From: Candidatus Calescibacterium sp.
Lineage (GTDB): Bacteria > Calescibacteriota > Calescibacteriia > Calescibacteriales > Calescibacteriaceae
Reading direction: 5' to 3'
Assembly: GCA_025060505.1 (NCBI GenBank)
Contig: JANXBU010000001.1
Span: 1-64,000 of the forward strand
Length of the DNA: 64,000 nt
Shown: piece after piece, positions 9,401 to 16,217 of the stretch
Position numbering within the stretch: the stretch's first letter is position 1
Layout: each line of letters starts with the position of its first letter
Position numbers and translations under genes: made by a program
The notes under the pieces: generated by a model
Told to the model about the DNA's origin: nothing
Seen by the model: the letters and a program-made list of their open reading frames with translations, nothing else
Databases searched by the model: none

Positions 9401-10354
9401 TGTTTTTCCGGAACCAGTCTCAGACTTTACAATTATGTTTTTACCTTGCTTAAGGAGTTCCAGTGCGATTTTTTGGTGTTCATACATTTCTAATTCAGAG
9501 ATTTTACCTTCAAGGTTTTTCAAAAGATCTTTGAACTTGATCTGCAATCTGTGGACAATCTGAGATTCCTCCTTGTGCTCCTTGTAGTTTATATCAAGAC
9601 CAAATGGAAATTGATTGTTCAGTTTAGAGAAAGAATTTGTGATTTGAAGCGGTTGTTCCTGCTCAGGTTTGGTATATTGTTTCTTTTGTTTATTTTCATA
9701 TTCTTTTTCTTGTGATTCTTTTCTTTGTTCTGTATTATTTTCTTTTTGTTCTATGTTGTCTTGTTTTTTATCAGATACAGTTTTCTGATAAATTTCTTTC
9801 GGGATATATTTTGTATAGGATACAGTTTTTTGATAGAACTCTTTCAGGATATCTTTTACATAATCATTCTGTGCCGGGATCATTCCGTCGTCGTCTTTTC
9901 TATACGGATCCGCTCCTTTTGCTATAAGTAGCTTTATTATGTTAAGGCATTTTTCTTTTTTCTCTCGCTGACTCTCGGATATTTTTTCGAGGTTCATTAC
10001 GGCATAGTGAAGTGGAGTTTTTCCTACATCTTTGTAGCCTTCTCCCTTGTCTGGTGTGTTTATTTCAGATCCGTTTTGAATGAGAAGATCTGCTATCTCA
10101 TAGTTTCCATGTATTATAGCATAGTGCAGGGGTAGTCTGTTTTTTAAGTCTTTGAGATTTACATCGGATCCATTTTTTATCAGCAGATTTGCAACGTAGA
10201 GTGCGTCTTTCAGTTTTGGCTCAGGAGCAGCAGCAACTACATGCAAAGGAGTTGTATTGGTTTCAGCATCTCTTATGTTTACATTGAACCCATTTCTGAT
10301 CATGTGTTCAATCTCTATTACGTTCAGTTCAAGAAAAATCCTGTACCATTCCAT
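6416..10354 (-). CDS. Ankyrin-repeat / SF2 (DExD-type) helicase fusion with long unknown C-terminus
   Basis: The 1312-residue protein joins three parts. Residues about 15-175 are four to five ankyrin repeats (NGFNVNIRDAETNTTPLHVV, NRLPLHYAIIHGNYEIADLL, KTPLHYAV, LLIAKGADPYRKDDDG). Residues about 180-240 are a K/E/Q-rich, probably disordered linker. Residues about 285-720 are a superfamily 2 helicase with Walker A SETGSGKT (311-318), YPTKALTGDQ (Ia), motif II VVDELDF (D436, E437, D439), GATVSN (III), TIVFAKSRDKA (IV), TLMQGIDIG (V) and QKEGRKGRR (VI). The last 590 residues match nothing I know and lack the four-cysteine cluster of MrfA/YprA-type helicases. The ATG at 10354 is preceded by GAGGGGC at good spacing. 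The gene stands alone, facing away from rpsL. It is probably an ATP-dependent nucleic-acid translocase; a defence role is conceivable but unproven. Confidence 0.85.
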   Translation of the reverse strand: MEWYRIFLELNVIEIEHMIRNGFNVNIRDAETNTTPLHVVAAAPEPKLKDALYVANLLIKNGSDVNLKDLKNRLPLHYAIIHGNYEIADLLIQNGSEINTPDKGEGYKDVGKTPLHYAVMNLEKISESQREKKEKCLNIIKLLIAKGADPYRKDDDGMIPAQNDYVKDILKEFYQKTVSYTKYIPKEIYQKTVSDKKQDNIEQKENNTEQRKESQEKEYENKQKKQYTKPEQEQPLQITNSFSKLNNQFPFGLDINYKEHKEESQIVHRLQIKFKDLLKNLEGKISELEMYEHQKIALELLKQGKNIIVKSETGSGKTEIWTSYAISQQKMYKNYGVVAIYPTKALTGDQIKRIAEYYKENNLGVEFNEKDQIYRGSLIKYDGDTSDMYIHHDISHASTILTNPEIFLDVLHKYKNGKYHKLINFFKTKLKIIVVDELDFYGSSRATVLLYLVKKALDLFDSEQRKIRLIFLGATVSNAEAIRDFFPNKDFKIIEGKSYRPENHIYIVYGKKTREAKSKSDNNSSSIHSVMKDILKQNEMLVQQIVLKCAELPETTIVFAKSRDKANTIYSKTKEHIQTSLQQANISEIPSNQKETEIVSEKIAVHHSSVPGSERIKIEKGLRDGKIRVAITVKTLMQGIDIGSVTRTIHVGLPISKNEFMQKEGRKGRRKNIQRTETVIIPISEYDLSIVEDFVTWKKYAPQESVLLNPENKILELYGKYISNPSDLIRTIKNKLDDKDIRKIPKDNFELEFYEPLKNLYRDYEVYVLKIENETVKIVEKDFTITHRELIQRHMVCCIDAIEESSIVFSTYNYNHINYKEKNSIIKVSSGLLPNRYSINQSSNYELKKLIEKLKGDGWIIHQYYIEKALKEYKRACREFGQKYDLHQDIKYSRLTSHVKTIVLFEEVGGLQLVEEIPFQIFWFLDPRVRYDLDITDQTYKTKLMKIFDFDEDQKGLKKIIKEHYTYKFFTYAYISDIDPNDIDLDEEKFDNAFDFLISILYYKYGVQKDLIKYFRYPITRALLIWENEPVGLLEKMRKLEEFNIGSKILSFESLLKDIENQSLSDNVFLIILKNFSLGYLRTVINFYIQAKDKISKPDITDSEKEKLKEKVEKIIKLLEEIRRGAKRLAYYVYNTISVKIKDKINQVPKNPRKTILIVDEILERYAIIIAGPEKPLKIIRIFDDSAKQNEYQEIIQTIDEISTKERHTEYIVYWKLSKDFVQILRENLPVMKRDRIINLSEEISKIYEGPISLGRIREEIDNRTDLIQHLNEITRMVIEKEGTDNIPTEKIRDLFVYRGETIGILFNLLNV

Positions 10355-10363
10355 AATTATTTT

Positions 10364-10370
10364 GCCCCTC
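10364..10370 (-). promoter_or_regulatory. Ribosome binding site of the ankyrin-helicase gene
   Basis: Read on the minus strand, GAGGGGC ends nine bases before the ATG at 10354. It supports that start, and therefore supports the ankyrin repeats being part of the protein rather than an artefact of a start placed too far upstream. Confidence 0.6.
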
Positions 10371-10523
10371 TGTTTTGTGTTGGGTTCAGACTAGCATCAG
10401 CAAAGGTTTAAGTAAAAATATAATCATTTTTCTGATATATAAGTTATTCAGATTCAGGGCCTTGTTTATTTTCTCTTTTCAGAGAATTTTTTTGTATTTT
10501 ACTGAATTGATTTTTGATTAAAC

Positions 10524-10529
10524 TATTAT
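10524..10529 (+). promoter_or_regulatory. Putative -10 box of rpsL, leaderless spacing
   Basis: TATTAT lies eight bases upstream of the rpsL ATG at 10538, and no Shine-Dalgarno sequence is visible. Transcription from this box would begin at or within a base or two of the start codon. No convincing -35 element is seen. Confidence 0.4.
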
Positions 10530-10537
10530 TTCAAAGT

Positions 10538-10933
10538 ATGCCACCTACCATAAATCAACTTGTGAGACTTGGTCGAGGAGAGAAGAAATGGAAGAGTAAG
10601 TCTCCAGCTCTTGAGTCATGTCCACAGAAGCGTGGGGTCTGCATCAGAGTCTATACTGTGACGCCAAAGAAGCCAAACTCAGCTTTGAGAAAGGTTGCAA
10701 AAGTCAGGCTTTCAAACGGAAGAGAGGTTATAGCATATATACCTGGGATCGGACACAATTTGCAGGAGCATTCTGTTGTTCTTGTGAGGGGCGGAAGAGT
10801 TAAGGACCTGCCGGGTGTTAGATATCATATAATAAGAGGTTCTCTTGATGCAGCAGGTGTTGAGAACAGAAGAACCTCAAGATCAAAATACGGAGCAAAA
10901 AGACCAAAAACAGAAGCTGCAAAAGCAAAATAA
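10538..10933 (+). CDS. rpsL: 30S ribosomal protein S12
   Basis: S12 sits at the decoding centre of the small subunit. The 131-residue protein begins [17 protein letters not shown] at the ATG at 10538; an in-frame TTG at 10514 would add eight residues that are foreign to the family. The decoding loop [17 protein letters not shown] keeps the lysine where streptomycin-resistance mutations occur in other bacteria. [16 protein letters not shown] contains the aspartate that RimO methylthiolates in some species, although no rimO is present here. rpsG follows 15 bases later. The usual fusA and tuf partners of the str operon are absent from this locus. Expression likely starts from a TATTAT box eight bases before the ATG. 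Confidence 0.98.
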   Translation: MPPTINQLVRLGRGEKKWKSKSPALESCPQKRGVCIRVYTVTPKKPNSALRKVAKVRLSNGREVIAYIPGIGHNLQEHSVVLVRGGRVKDLPGVRYHIIRGSLDAAGVENRRTSRSKYGAKRPKTEAAKAK

Positions 10934-10939
10934 GGGAGG
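10933..10939 (+). promoter_or_regulatory. Shine-Dalgarno of rpsG
   Basis: AGGGAGG, overlapping the last base of the rpsL stop codon, lies nine bases before the rpsG ATG at 10949. A strong site at this internal operon start contrasts with the absence of one at rpsL. Confidence 0.75.
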
Positions 10940-10948
10940 TTATAAGAT

Positions 10949-11422
10949 ATGCCAAGAAAACTAAAAGTTCAGAAGAGACAGATCAGTCCTGATATAGTAT
11001 ACGGAAGCGTTGAGATTGCGAAGCTTGTCAACAAACTAATGAAGGATGGAAAGAAGAACTTAGCTTACAACATCGTATATTCTGCACTTGAGATCGTGAA
11101 ACAGAAAACAGGAAAGGATCCTTTTGAAGTTTTCAAAAAAGCCCTTGAAAATGTGTCCCCAGAGTGGGAAATTCGATCAAGAAGGGTTGGAGGTGCTACC
11201 TACCAAATACCAATAGAATGTCTTCCGGAAAGAAAATTACACCTTGGACTGAAATTTCTCGTAGACGCGGTAAGGGAAAGATCAGATAAAAGAGGAATAG
11301 TAAATAAACTAGCATACGAAATAATGGAAGCAGCGGAGGGTAAGGGAGTTGCTGTTAAGAAGAAAGAGGAATTACATAAGCTTGCAGAAATAAACAAAAC
11401 ATTTGCTCACTACAAATGGTGA
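10949..11422 (+). CDS. rpsG: 30S ribosomal protein S7
   Basis: S7 is the primary assembly protein of the small-subunit head and contacts E-site tRNA. The 157-residue sequence is full length and collinear with the family: MPRKLKVQKRQISPDIVYGS, VNKLMKDGKKNLAYNIVYSAL, VSPEWEIRSRRVGGATYQIP, RERSDKRGIVNKLAYEIMEA and the C-terminal AEINKTFAHYKW. It is the second gene of a two-gene unit with rpsL, with a strong ribosome binding site. fusA and tufA do not follow as they do in most bacteria; instead a glycosyltransferase gene starts about 115 bases downstream. Confidence 0.98.
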   Translation: MPRKLKVQKRQISPDIVYGSVEIAKLVNKLMKDGKKNLAYNIVYSALEIVKQKTGKDPFEVFKKALENVSPEWEIRSRRVGGATYQIPIECLPERKLHLGLKFLVDAVRERSDKRGIVNKLAYEIMEAAEGKGVAVKKKEELHKLAEINKTFAHYKW

Positions 11423-11537
11423 TCTACCAATTTTCAGTTTGATCTTTCACTTTGTTCTGCCTCAACAACAAGAAAACATTTTTTTTACATTTGTAATTCT
11501 TTAACGAATAGGAAAGAAACTTTTCTATTTAGATGCA

Positions 11538-12632
11538 ATGAGAGCTCTTTTTATTTCATATGGAAGTATTTTTAATCCGTTTCTCCCTGGCGGAGGAGCT
11601 CTGAGAATACATAAATTCTCTTCTTTTTTAACGCAGAGAAATTGGAATGTTACACTTGTCACAGGTAATTTTACAGGCTCTGAAAATATTAGAACACAAT
11701 ATAAGACAATATTTCTCGGTGATGGAAGAAATTTATACACATCTCTTCTTTCTTTTTCTCTCGGTGTTATTCATTTCGCCAGAAAAAAATCAAAAGATTA
11801 TGATGTGATTATTGACGACTATTCTCCTTTTTATTCTTCTCTTGCTCCAATTTACAACAAAAACTCAGTTATTCAGTTTCAGATCTACATAGGAAAACAC
11901 AATTTCCGAAGGTTTCCATATCCTATAAATGCATTATTCTATTTGAATGAAAAACTATATCCAAAACTTTTCAGAAAAGCTATATTTATGTGTGATTTTC
12001 TCGTTAAAGCATTTGGTTTTGATCTTGTTGAGAAAAAATACAGTATTGTCTGGAGCGGTATAGAACAAAAGAATTTGAGTTTTCAAGCATCTGAGGAAAA
12101 TTTTATATTGTATTGTGGGAGAATTTCAGAGTATATGAAGGGTATAGATATTCTTTTTGAAGCTATAAAAAAGATCAAGGATTTTTTGGTGCGAAAAAAC
12201 ATATACATTGCTGTTGTTGGAGATGGTCCTGAAAGATCAAAGTTTGAGAAAGCATCACAGAATTTCGGATTACCTGTAAAGTTTTTCGGTTGGATATCAG
12301 ATTATGAAAAATTGTCTCAGTTTTATTCAAAGTGTCTTTTTTCTGTTCTTCCTTCAAGATATGAGGGGTTCGGCCTATCTATTCTGGAGGCTGCTTCTTT
12401 TTCTAAAACATCTGTGATAAGCGATATACCTGCTTTTTCATGGGCAAAACACTTCTGTGTTTCTTTCAGAAGTGAGAATCCAGATGATCTGGCTGAAAAG
12501 ATTATATACCTTGTTGAAAAACGTGATGAAAGAAAATTTCTTGGAGATTTAGGAAAAAGCTTGGCAAAACAGAAAACTTGGGATAAAGTCTCTCAGGAAT
12601 TTGAAAAGGCAATACTTGATATGATGGATTAA
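11538..12632 (+). CDS. Glycosyltransferase, GT-B fold (family 4 type)
   Basis: A 364-residue glycosyltransferase that probably transfers a sugar from a nucleotide donor to a cell-envelope glycan or lipid. The N-terminal domain has a glycine-rich loop (FLPGGGALRIHKF) typical of GT4 acceptor domains. The C-terminal donor domain has ILYCGRISEYMKGIDILFEA, AVVGDGPERSKFEKA, VKFFGWIS and the family motif SRYEGFGLSILEA, an EX7E-type signature with two glutamates. There are no transmembrane helices, so the enzyme acts at the cytoplasmic face. The neighbours (rpsG upstream, an Fe-S protein downstream) give no clue to donor or acceptor. Start at the ATG at 11538; no Shine-Dalgarno sequence is visible. 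Confidence 0.85.
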   Translation: MRALFISYGSIFNPFLPGGGALRIHKFSSFLTQRNWNVTLVTGNFTGSENIRTQYKTIFLGDGRNLYTSLLSFSLGVIHFARKKSKDYDVIIDDYSPFYSSLAPIYNKNSVIQFQIYIGKHNFRRFPYPINALFYLNEKLYPKLFRKAIFMCDFLVKAFGFDLVEKKYSIVWSGIEQKNLSFQASEENFILYCGRISEYMKGIDILFEAIKKIKDFLVRKNIYIAVVGDGPERSKFEKASQNFGLPVKFFGWISDYEKLSQFYSKCLFSVLPSRYEGFGLSILEAASFSKTSVISDIPAFSWAKHFCVSFRSENPDDLAEKIIYLVEKRDERKFLGDLGKSLAKQKTWDKVSQEFEKAILDMMD

Positions 12633-12710
12633 ATATGTGACTTTAAATAAAGGAAACCAAAATAAAAGCTGTATGTAGCTGAAATATTTAAATTTTAACG
12701 CTAACCTGTG

Positions 12711-13856
12711 ATGTTTAATGATATTGAATTGAAAAATAAGATACTTTTTGATCCGGAAGTTTGTGTGAAATGTGGTTATTGCAAATCTAATTGTCCGACC
12801 TATCTTGCAAAACTTGATGAGAGGGTATCTCCAAGGGGAAGGCTCGTTCTTTCAAGAAAAATTTATTCAGGAGATTTGGGAATTCAAGATCTTTTTAATT
12901 TCTATTCTGATCTTGATACATGCTCAAAATGTGTGGAATGTGAAAGAGCGTGTCCAGTTGGGCTAAAACCTTGGTTGAACTTTGTTCTTGTGAAAAATCA
13001 CACTGTTTTTGGAAAGTTCGAATCTCTTTTTGCAAAGCTTATATCAAAGAATGAAATATTCTTCAAACTCGCTTTTTCTTCTTTTATGAATATAAGGCGT
13101 TATAGAAATGACCAAAAAGATCAGGGCGGAAAATTTGAAAGTAAATCTATAAATTCTTCTCAGATAAATGATTATGTTTTTGTTTTCCCAACTTGTTTTG
13201 GATATACATTTTTCAAAAACACAATAGATAAGCTTGGTATAATTCTGAAATCTTTCGGAGTAAGTAGTTCTGTTGTTCCAAAAGATTTTGCTTGTTGCGG
13301 AGCTCCTATTTTTCTTTCCGGAGATCTGAAAAGTTTCAGAAACCATGCAAGGAGATTTTCTGAAAGTGTAAAAAAAGAAATAGTAGATAAGAAAAGCGGA
13401 AAAATTCTTGTTTTTGGTAGCACCTGCGCTTGGGTTATGAAAGAGATCTTTCCTGTGGAAGCTGGTGTGTCTATTTCAGATGTTTATGAGGTATCAGACT
13501 ACGTTGTTGGATTACTTTCGAAGCAAAGTATCAGACAAAAGGTTGAACCAAAATTCGTATCTAAAAAAAGTAGAGATTTCTTACTTCACAAACCCTGCCA
13601 TAGGGAATCAAGCTTAGATGGGTTCTTTTTATCTTTTGGTCTTAATTTTGAGAATACAGATTTTTCTTGTTGCGGCTTTGGTGGATCTCTGATGTTCAAA
13701 CATTGGAATATGTCTGATTCGCTACTTCTGAAAACTTTGGAGAATAAAAAAGGAAGCATTGTCGTTTCAACTTCTCCAGGATGCATAATCAACATATCAA
13801 GAAAGAAAAAGGCTCTTCACCTTGTTGATTTTATCTACGATATACTTTTTGATTAG
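12711..13856 (+). CDS. Fe-S oxidoreductase subunit, GlcF/GlpC/LutA-like (two 4Fe-4S plus two CCG domains)
   Basis: The protein of about 381 residues has two ferredoxin-type 4Fe-4S motifs near its N-terminus, CVKCGYCKSNCP and CSKCVECERACPVG. Two cysteine-rich CCG domains follow: PTCFG with FACCGAP, then KPCHRES with FSCCGFGGSLMF and STSPGC. This is the layout of glycolate oxidase subunit GlcF, glycerol-3-phosphate dehydrogenase subunit GlpC and related electron-transfer subunits of 2-hydroxyacid oxidases. Such proteins pass electrons from a flavoprotein partner towards the quinone pool or a heterodisulfide-type site. No flavoprotein gene is adjacent; the nearest is the LhgO-like gene cut by the right edge, about 50 kb away. 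The ATG at 12711 is chosen over a GTG at 12708. The true substrate is unknown. Confidence 0.85.
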   Translation: MFNDIELKNKILFDPEVCVKCGYCKSNCPTYLAKLDERVSPRGRLVLSRKIYSGDLGIQDLFNFYSDLDTCSKCVECERACPVGLKPWLNFVLVKNHTVFGKFESLFAKLISKNEIFFKLAFSSFMNIRRYRNDQKDQGGKFESKSINSSQINDYVFVFPTCFGYTFFKNTIDKLGIILKSFGVSSSVVPKDFACCGAPIFLSGDLKSFRNHARRFSESVKKEIVDKKSGKILVFGSTCAWVMKEIFPVEAGVSISDVYEVSDYVVGLLSKQSIRQKVEPKFVSKKSRDFLLHKPCHRESSLDGFFLSFGLNFENTDFSCCGFGGSLMFKHWNMSDSLLLKTLENKKGSIVVSTSPGCIINISRKKKALHLVDFIYDILFD

Positions 13857-13951
13857 ATTGCTATTGTTGTATGTGATCCAATTTCGTTATATATTTGCTA
13901 TAAAATTCTTCAATTTTTCTATTTTAAGAATAACTCTTAATCATAAAAGCT

Positions 13952-15793
13952 ATGCTGATTGAACTTGGATTTGACGATATACCTTCTGATTATCTGAAAG
14001 CAATTTCTGAGAAAAAGAAGGAGCTCAGAAAAAATTTTGGCAACGCCGTTTTGTATCTCACACCGCGCAGAATAGTTATGAAGTTTGATTCAAGGTATTT
14101 TGACCAGAGCAAAATTATTGAATTTATAAGGTATCCATTCAGAGAGATGAGATGGATAGAGGGAAGACCGGACTCTTTTGTGAGACCATTGAGGTGGATT
14201 CTGGCTTTTGATGGGGATAGGAAGGTAGATATTGATCTATTTGGTGTAAGTAGTTCAAATTTTACATTCACGCACAGAGCTCTTGGAAACAGAAAAATAT
14301 ATATAAATTCAGAAGAAGAATATTTCAAAAAAATATATGAGGAGTGTAGAGTAGAGCTTTCTCACGTAAAGAGGAGAGAGAAGATAGAAAAAACCATCAC
14401 TGAGTTTGGAGTAAATCCTTCTGACTACCAAAAGCTCTTGGATATGGCTGTTTTCACGACGGAATTTCCAGATTTCATAAGCTCAGATTTAGATGCAGGG
14501 GAAGTTCCACCAAAAATAGCTGAGAAAATTTTGACTGACTTTGTTTTTGTTTTCCCTATAAGGGGAGAAGATTCTATTCTTGGAAATAAAATAAAGGGTT
14601 TTGTAGCCGTAGTGGATAATCCTCAACCAGATAAGGAAAAAATAAAGGAAGGATATATGTTCGTGATAAAAAGCAGATTTGAGGATGCTGAGTTTTATAT
14701 AAGGGAAGATGAAAAGATTAACATGTCTCAAAGGATACATCTTCTTTCAGACATTCTGTATAACGAAAATTTTGGAAGTTTTTACGATAGAGCCGTTTTT
14801 GTATCAAAAATAGCAGACTTTATAAATGCAAGGTTATCTGTTTGTTCAAGATCAGATATAAGAAGAGCGGTTATGTTCTCAAAAGCAGATATTACAACTG
14901 GTCTCTTCAGAGAATTTCCGGAGCATCAGGGATACATTGGTATGTTTTATCTTATTAGGGAAGGGGAAGATTCGAATATATCTTATGCCGTTTATGAACA
15001 TAAGCTCCCGGAGAAGCAAGAAGATCCTATTCCGAAGACGGATTTAGGCAAGGTTGTTTCTCTTGCAGATAAGCTTGCTCATGTTTTTATTTCATTTGTC
15101 ACGGGACTTCCTATAACATCTGAGGAAGACCCTTTTGGAATCAGAAGGGCTGCCAGATCTGCTTTGAGGATTACACTGGAAGCCAAGATAGATATTGATA
15201 TTTTTGAACTTGCAGACTTTATTTCTCCACTTCTGAGAGAACATTTTGAGCAAAAAGGATTAGCTGTAGACGTTGAAAGAAAAATAAAGGACGCTGCTTC
15301 GTTTATTCTTGAAAGACTGGAGGTTATTTTTTCGGAAAGTTTTAAAAAGGATATAGTAAAGGGTGTGCTAAGTCGTTCGTTTTCTCCATGCGATGCTTAC
15401 GAAAGAATAAGGGTTCTTTCAGAACATGATTTTTATCCACTTTTTTATGTCGCAAGAAGAATTAAGAACATAATAGATCAAGCTGTTAGCAGGGGACTAT
15501 TGAATCAAGATAAAATTGGGAGTATAAGAATTACAAACGATAAAGAGAAAGAGATTATGGAATTAAATGAGAAACTTCAAAAGGAAGATTTCATTGATTC
15601 AAAGAGATACCTTGATTTTATAAAGTTTTTCGAAAGTGCAAAAAATAAGGTTGATGATTTTTTCAACTCTGTTGTTGTATTATCTGAAAATGAAGAGGAG
15701 AGAAATACAAGGTTGTCGATTCTTTTGCTTTTATTTTCCCATATAGATAGTTTTGCTGATTTTTCACAGATAGAGAAACCATCACAGAGATAG
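13952..15793 (+). CDS. glyS: Glycine-tRNA ligase, beta subunit
   Basis: This is the beta subunit of the bacterial alpha2beta2-type glycyl-tRNA synthetase, which charges tRNA-Gly. Family motifs in order are IELGFDDIPSDYL at the N-terminus (compare IGTEELPP), MRWIEGRPDSFVRPLRWIL, FTHRALGNRKI, FTTEFPDFI, the block KADITTGLFREFPEHQGYIG, YEHKLPEKQEDP, LGKVVSLADKLAHV, EEDPFGIRRAARSALRI, and a C-terminal VDDFFNSVVVLSENEEERNTR followed by SFADFSQIE. At 613 residues it is shorter than the usual 680-700; the deficit appears spread over loops rather than as one deletion. Normally the alpha subunit gene glyQ sits directly upstream, but here the preceding gene is the Fe-S protein, so glyQ must lie elsewhere. 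Confidence 0.93.
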   Translation: MLIELGFDDIPSDYLKAISEKKKELRKNFGNAVLYLTPRRIVMKFDSRYFDQSKIIEFIRYPFREMRWIEGRPDSFVRPLRWILAFDGDRKVDIDLFGVSSSNFTFTHRALGNRKIYINSEEEYFKKIYEECRVELSHVKRREKIEKTITEFGVNPSDYQKLLDMAVFTTEFPDFISSDLDAGEVPPKIAEKILTDFVFVFPIRGEDSILGNKIKGFVAVVDNPQPDKEKIKEGYMFVIKSRFEDAEFYIREDEKINMSQRIHLLSDILYNENFGSFYDRAVFVSKIADFINARLSVCSRSDIRRAVMFSKADITTGLFREFPEHQGYIGMFYLIREGEDSNISYAVYEHKLPEKQEDPIPKTDLGKVVSLADKLAHVFISFVTGLPITSEEDPFGIRRAARSALRITLEAKIDIDIFELADFISPLLREHFEQKGLAVDVERKIKDAASFILERLEVIFSESFKKDIVKGVLSRSFSPCDAYERIRVLSEHDFYPLFYVARRIKNIIDQAVSRGLLNQDKIGSIRITNDKEKEIMELNEKLQKEDFIDSKRYLDFIKFFESAKNKVDDFFNSVVVLSENEEERNTRLSILLLLFSHIDSFADFSQIEKPSQR

Positions 15794-15907
15794 ATTTTGT
15801 CTGGTCGATATTTGCAGATGCTGCTAAGTCGAAAAAAACACTAAAGACATAGATTTCGCCCTATAACTCAAATACTGGACTATTTCCAAAGTTTCTTTAA
15901 AAATTTT

Positions 15908-15913
15908 TATAAT
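15908..15913 (+). promoter_or_regulatory. TATAAT -10 box of csrA, leaderless spacing
   Basis: A perfect TATAAT ends eight bases before the csrA ATG at 15922, with no Shine-Dalgarno sequence. Transcription would start at or next to the start codon. That would leave no 5' leader for the autoregulatory GGA sites known in other csrA mRNAs. Confidence 0.5.
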
Positions 15914-15921
15914 TTTTGATA

Positions 15922-16164
15922 ATGCTTGTATTAAAACGCAAGGAGGGGCAAAGTATAGTTGTTGGAGGCAATATAATCATAAAGGTTCATAAGATAGAGG
16001 GGAGATCTGTTAAGCTTGCAATAGAGGCTCCAAAAGAAATTTCGATTTTGAGAACAGAGCTTATCGAAAAATCGGTGGAGAAGACAAAGCAGTCTATTCT
16101 TGGTGAGGATATTAAGAAATTTTTGGAAATCGGTATAAAGACTACCAAGTCCGAAGAAAAATAA
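15922..16164 (+). CDS. csrA: Carbon storage regulator CsrA (RNA-binding translational regulator)
   Basis: CsrA dimers bind GGA-containing hairpins in mRNA leaders and repress or stabilise messages for motility, carbon storage and biofilm genes. The 80-residue protein begins MLVLKRKEGQSIVVGGNIII and continues with IEGRSVKLAIEAPKEISILRTELIE, which matches the family core (IxGxxVRIGIxAPxxVxVxRxE). The C-terminal tail, TKQSILGEDIKKFLEIGIKT and onward, is longer and lysine-rich. The ATG at 15922 is chosen over a TTG at 15916 because it gives the canonical MLVL start. fliW, the flagellar antagonist of CsrA in many phyla, is not seen nearby. A flagellin gene at the left edge and glgB at 41 kb are plausible targets, but this is inference. 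Confidence 0.93.
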   Translation: MLVLKRKEGQSIVVGGNIIIKVHKIEGRSVKLAIEAPKEISILRTELIEKSVEKTKQSILGEDIKKFLEIGIKTTKSEEK

Positions 16165-16217
16165 AACAAAGCTTTAGGTTGTTTGGAAAGTCTATTGTGG
16201 ATCTAAAAATTTTTCAA

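Noticed and set aside
16165-16217. Possible terminator between csrA and trmD (AAACAA with TTGTTT arms)
   Set aside because: The stem is only six A/T-rich pairs and no T-run follows directly; intrinsic terminators are not evident elsewhere in the window either.
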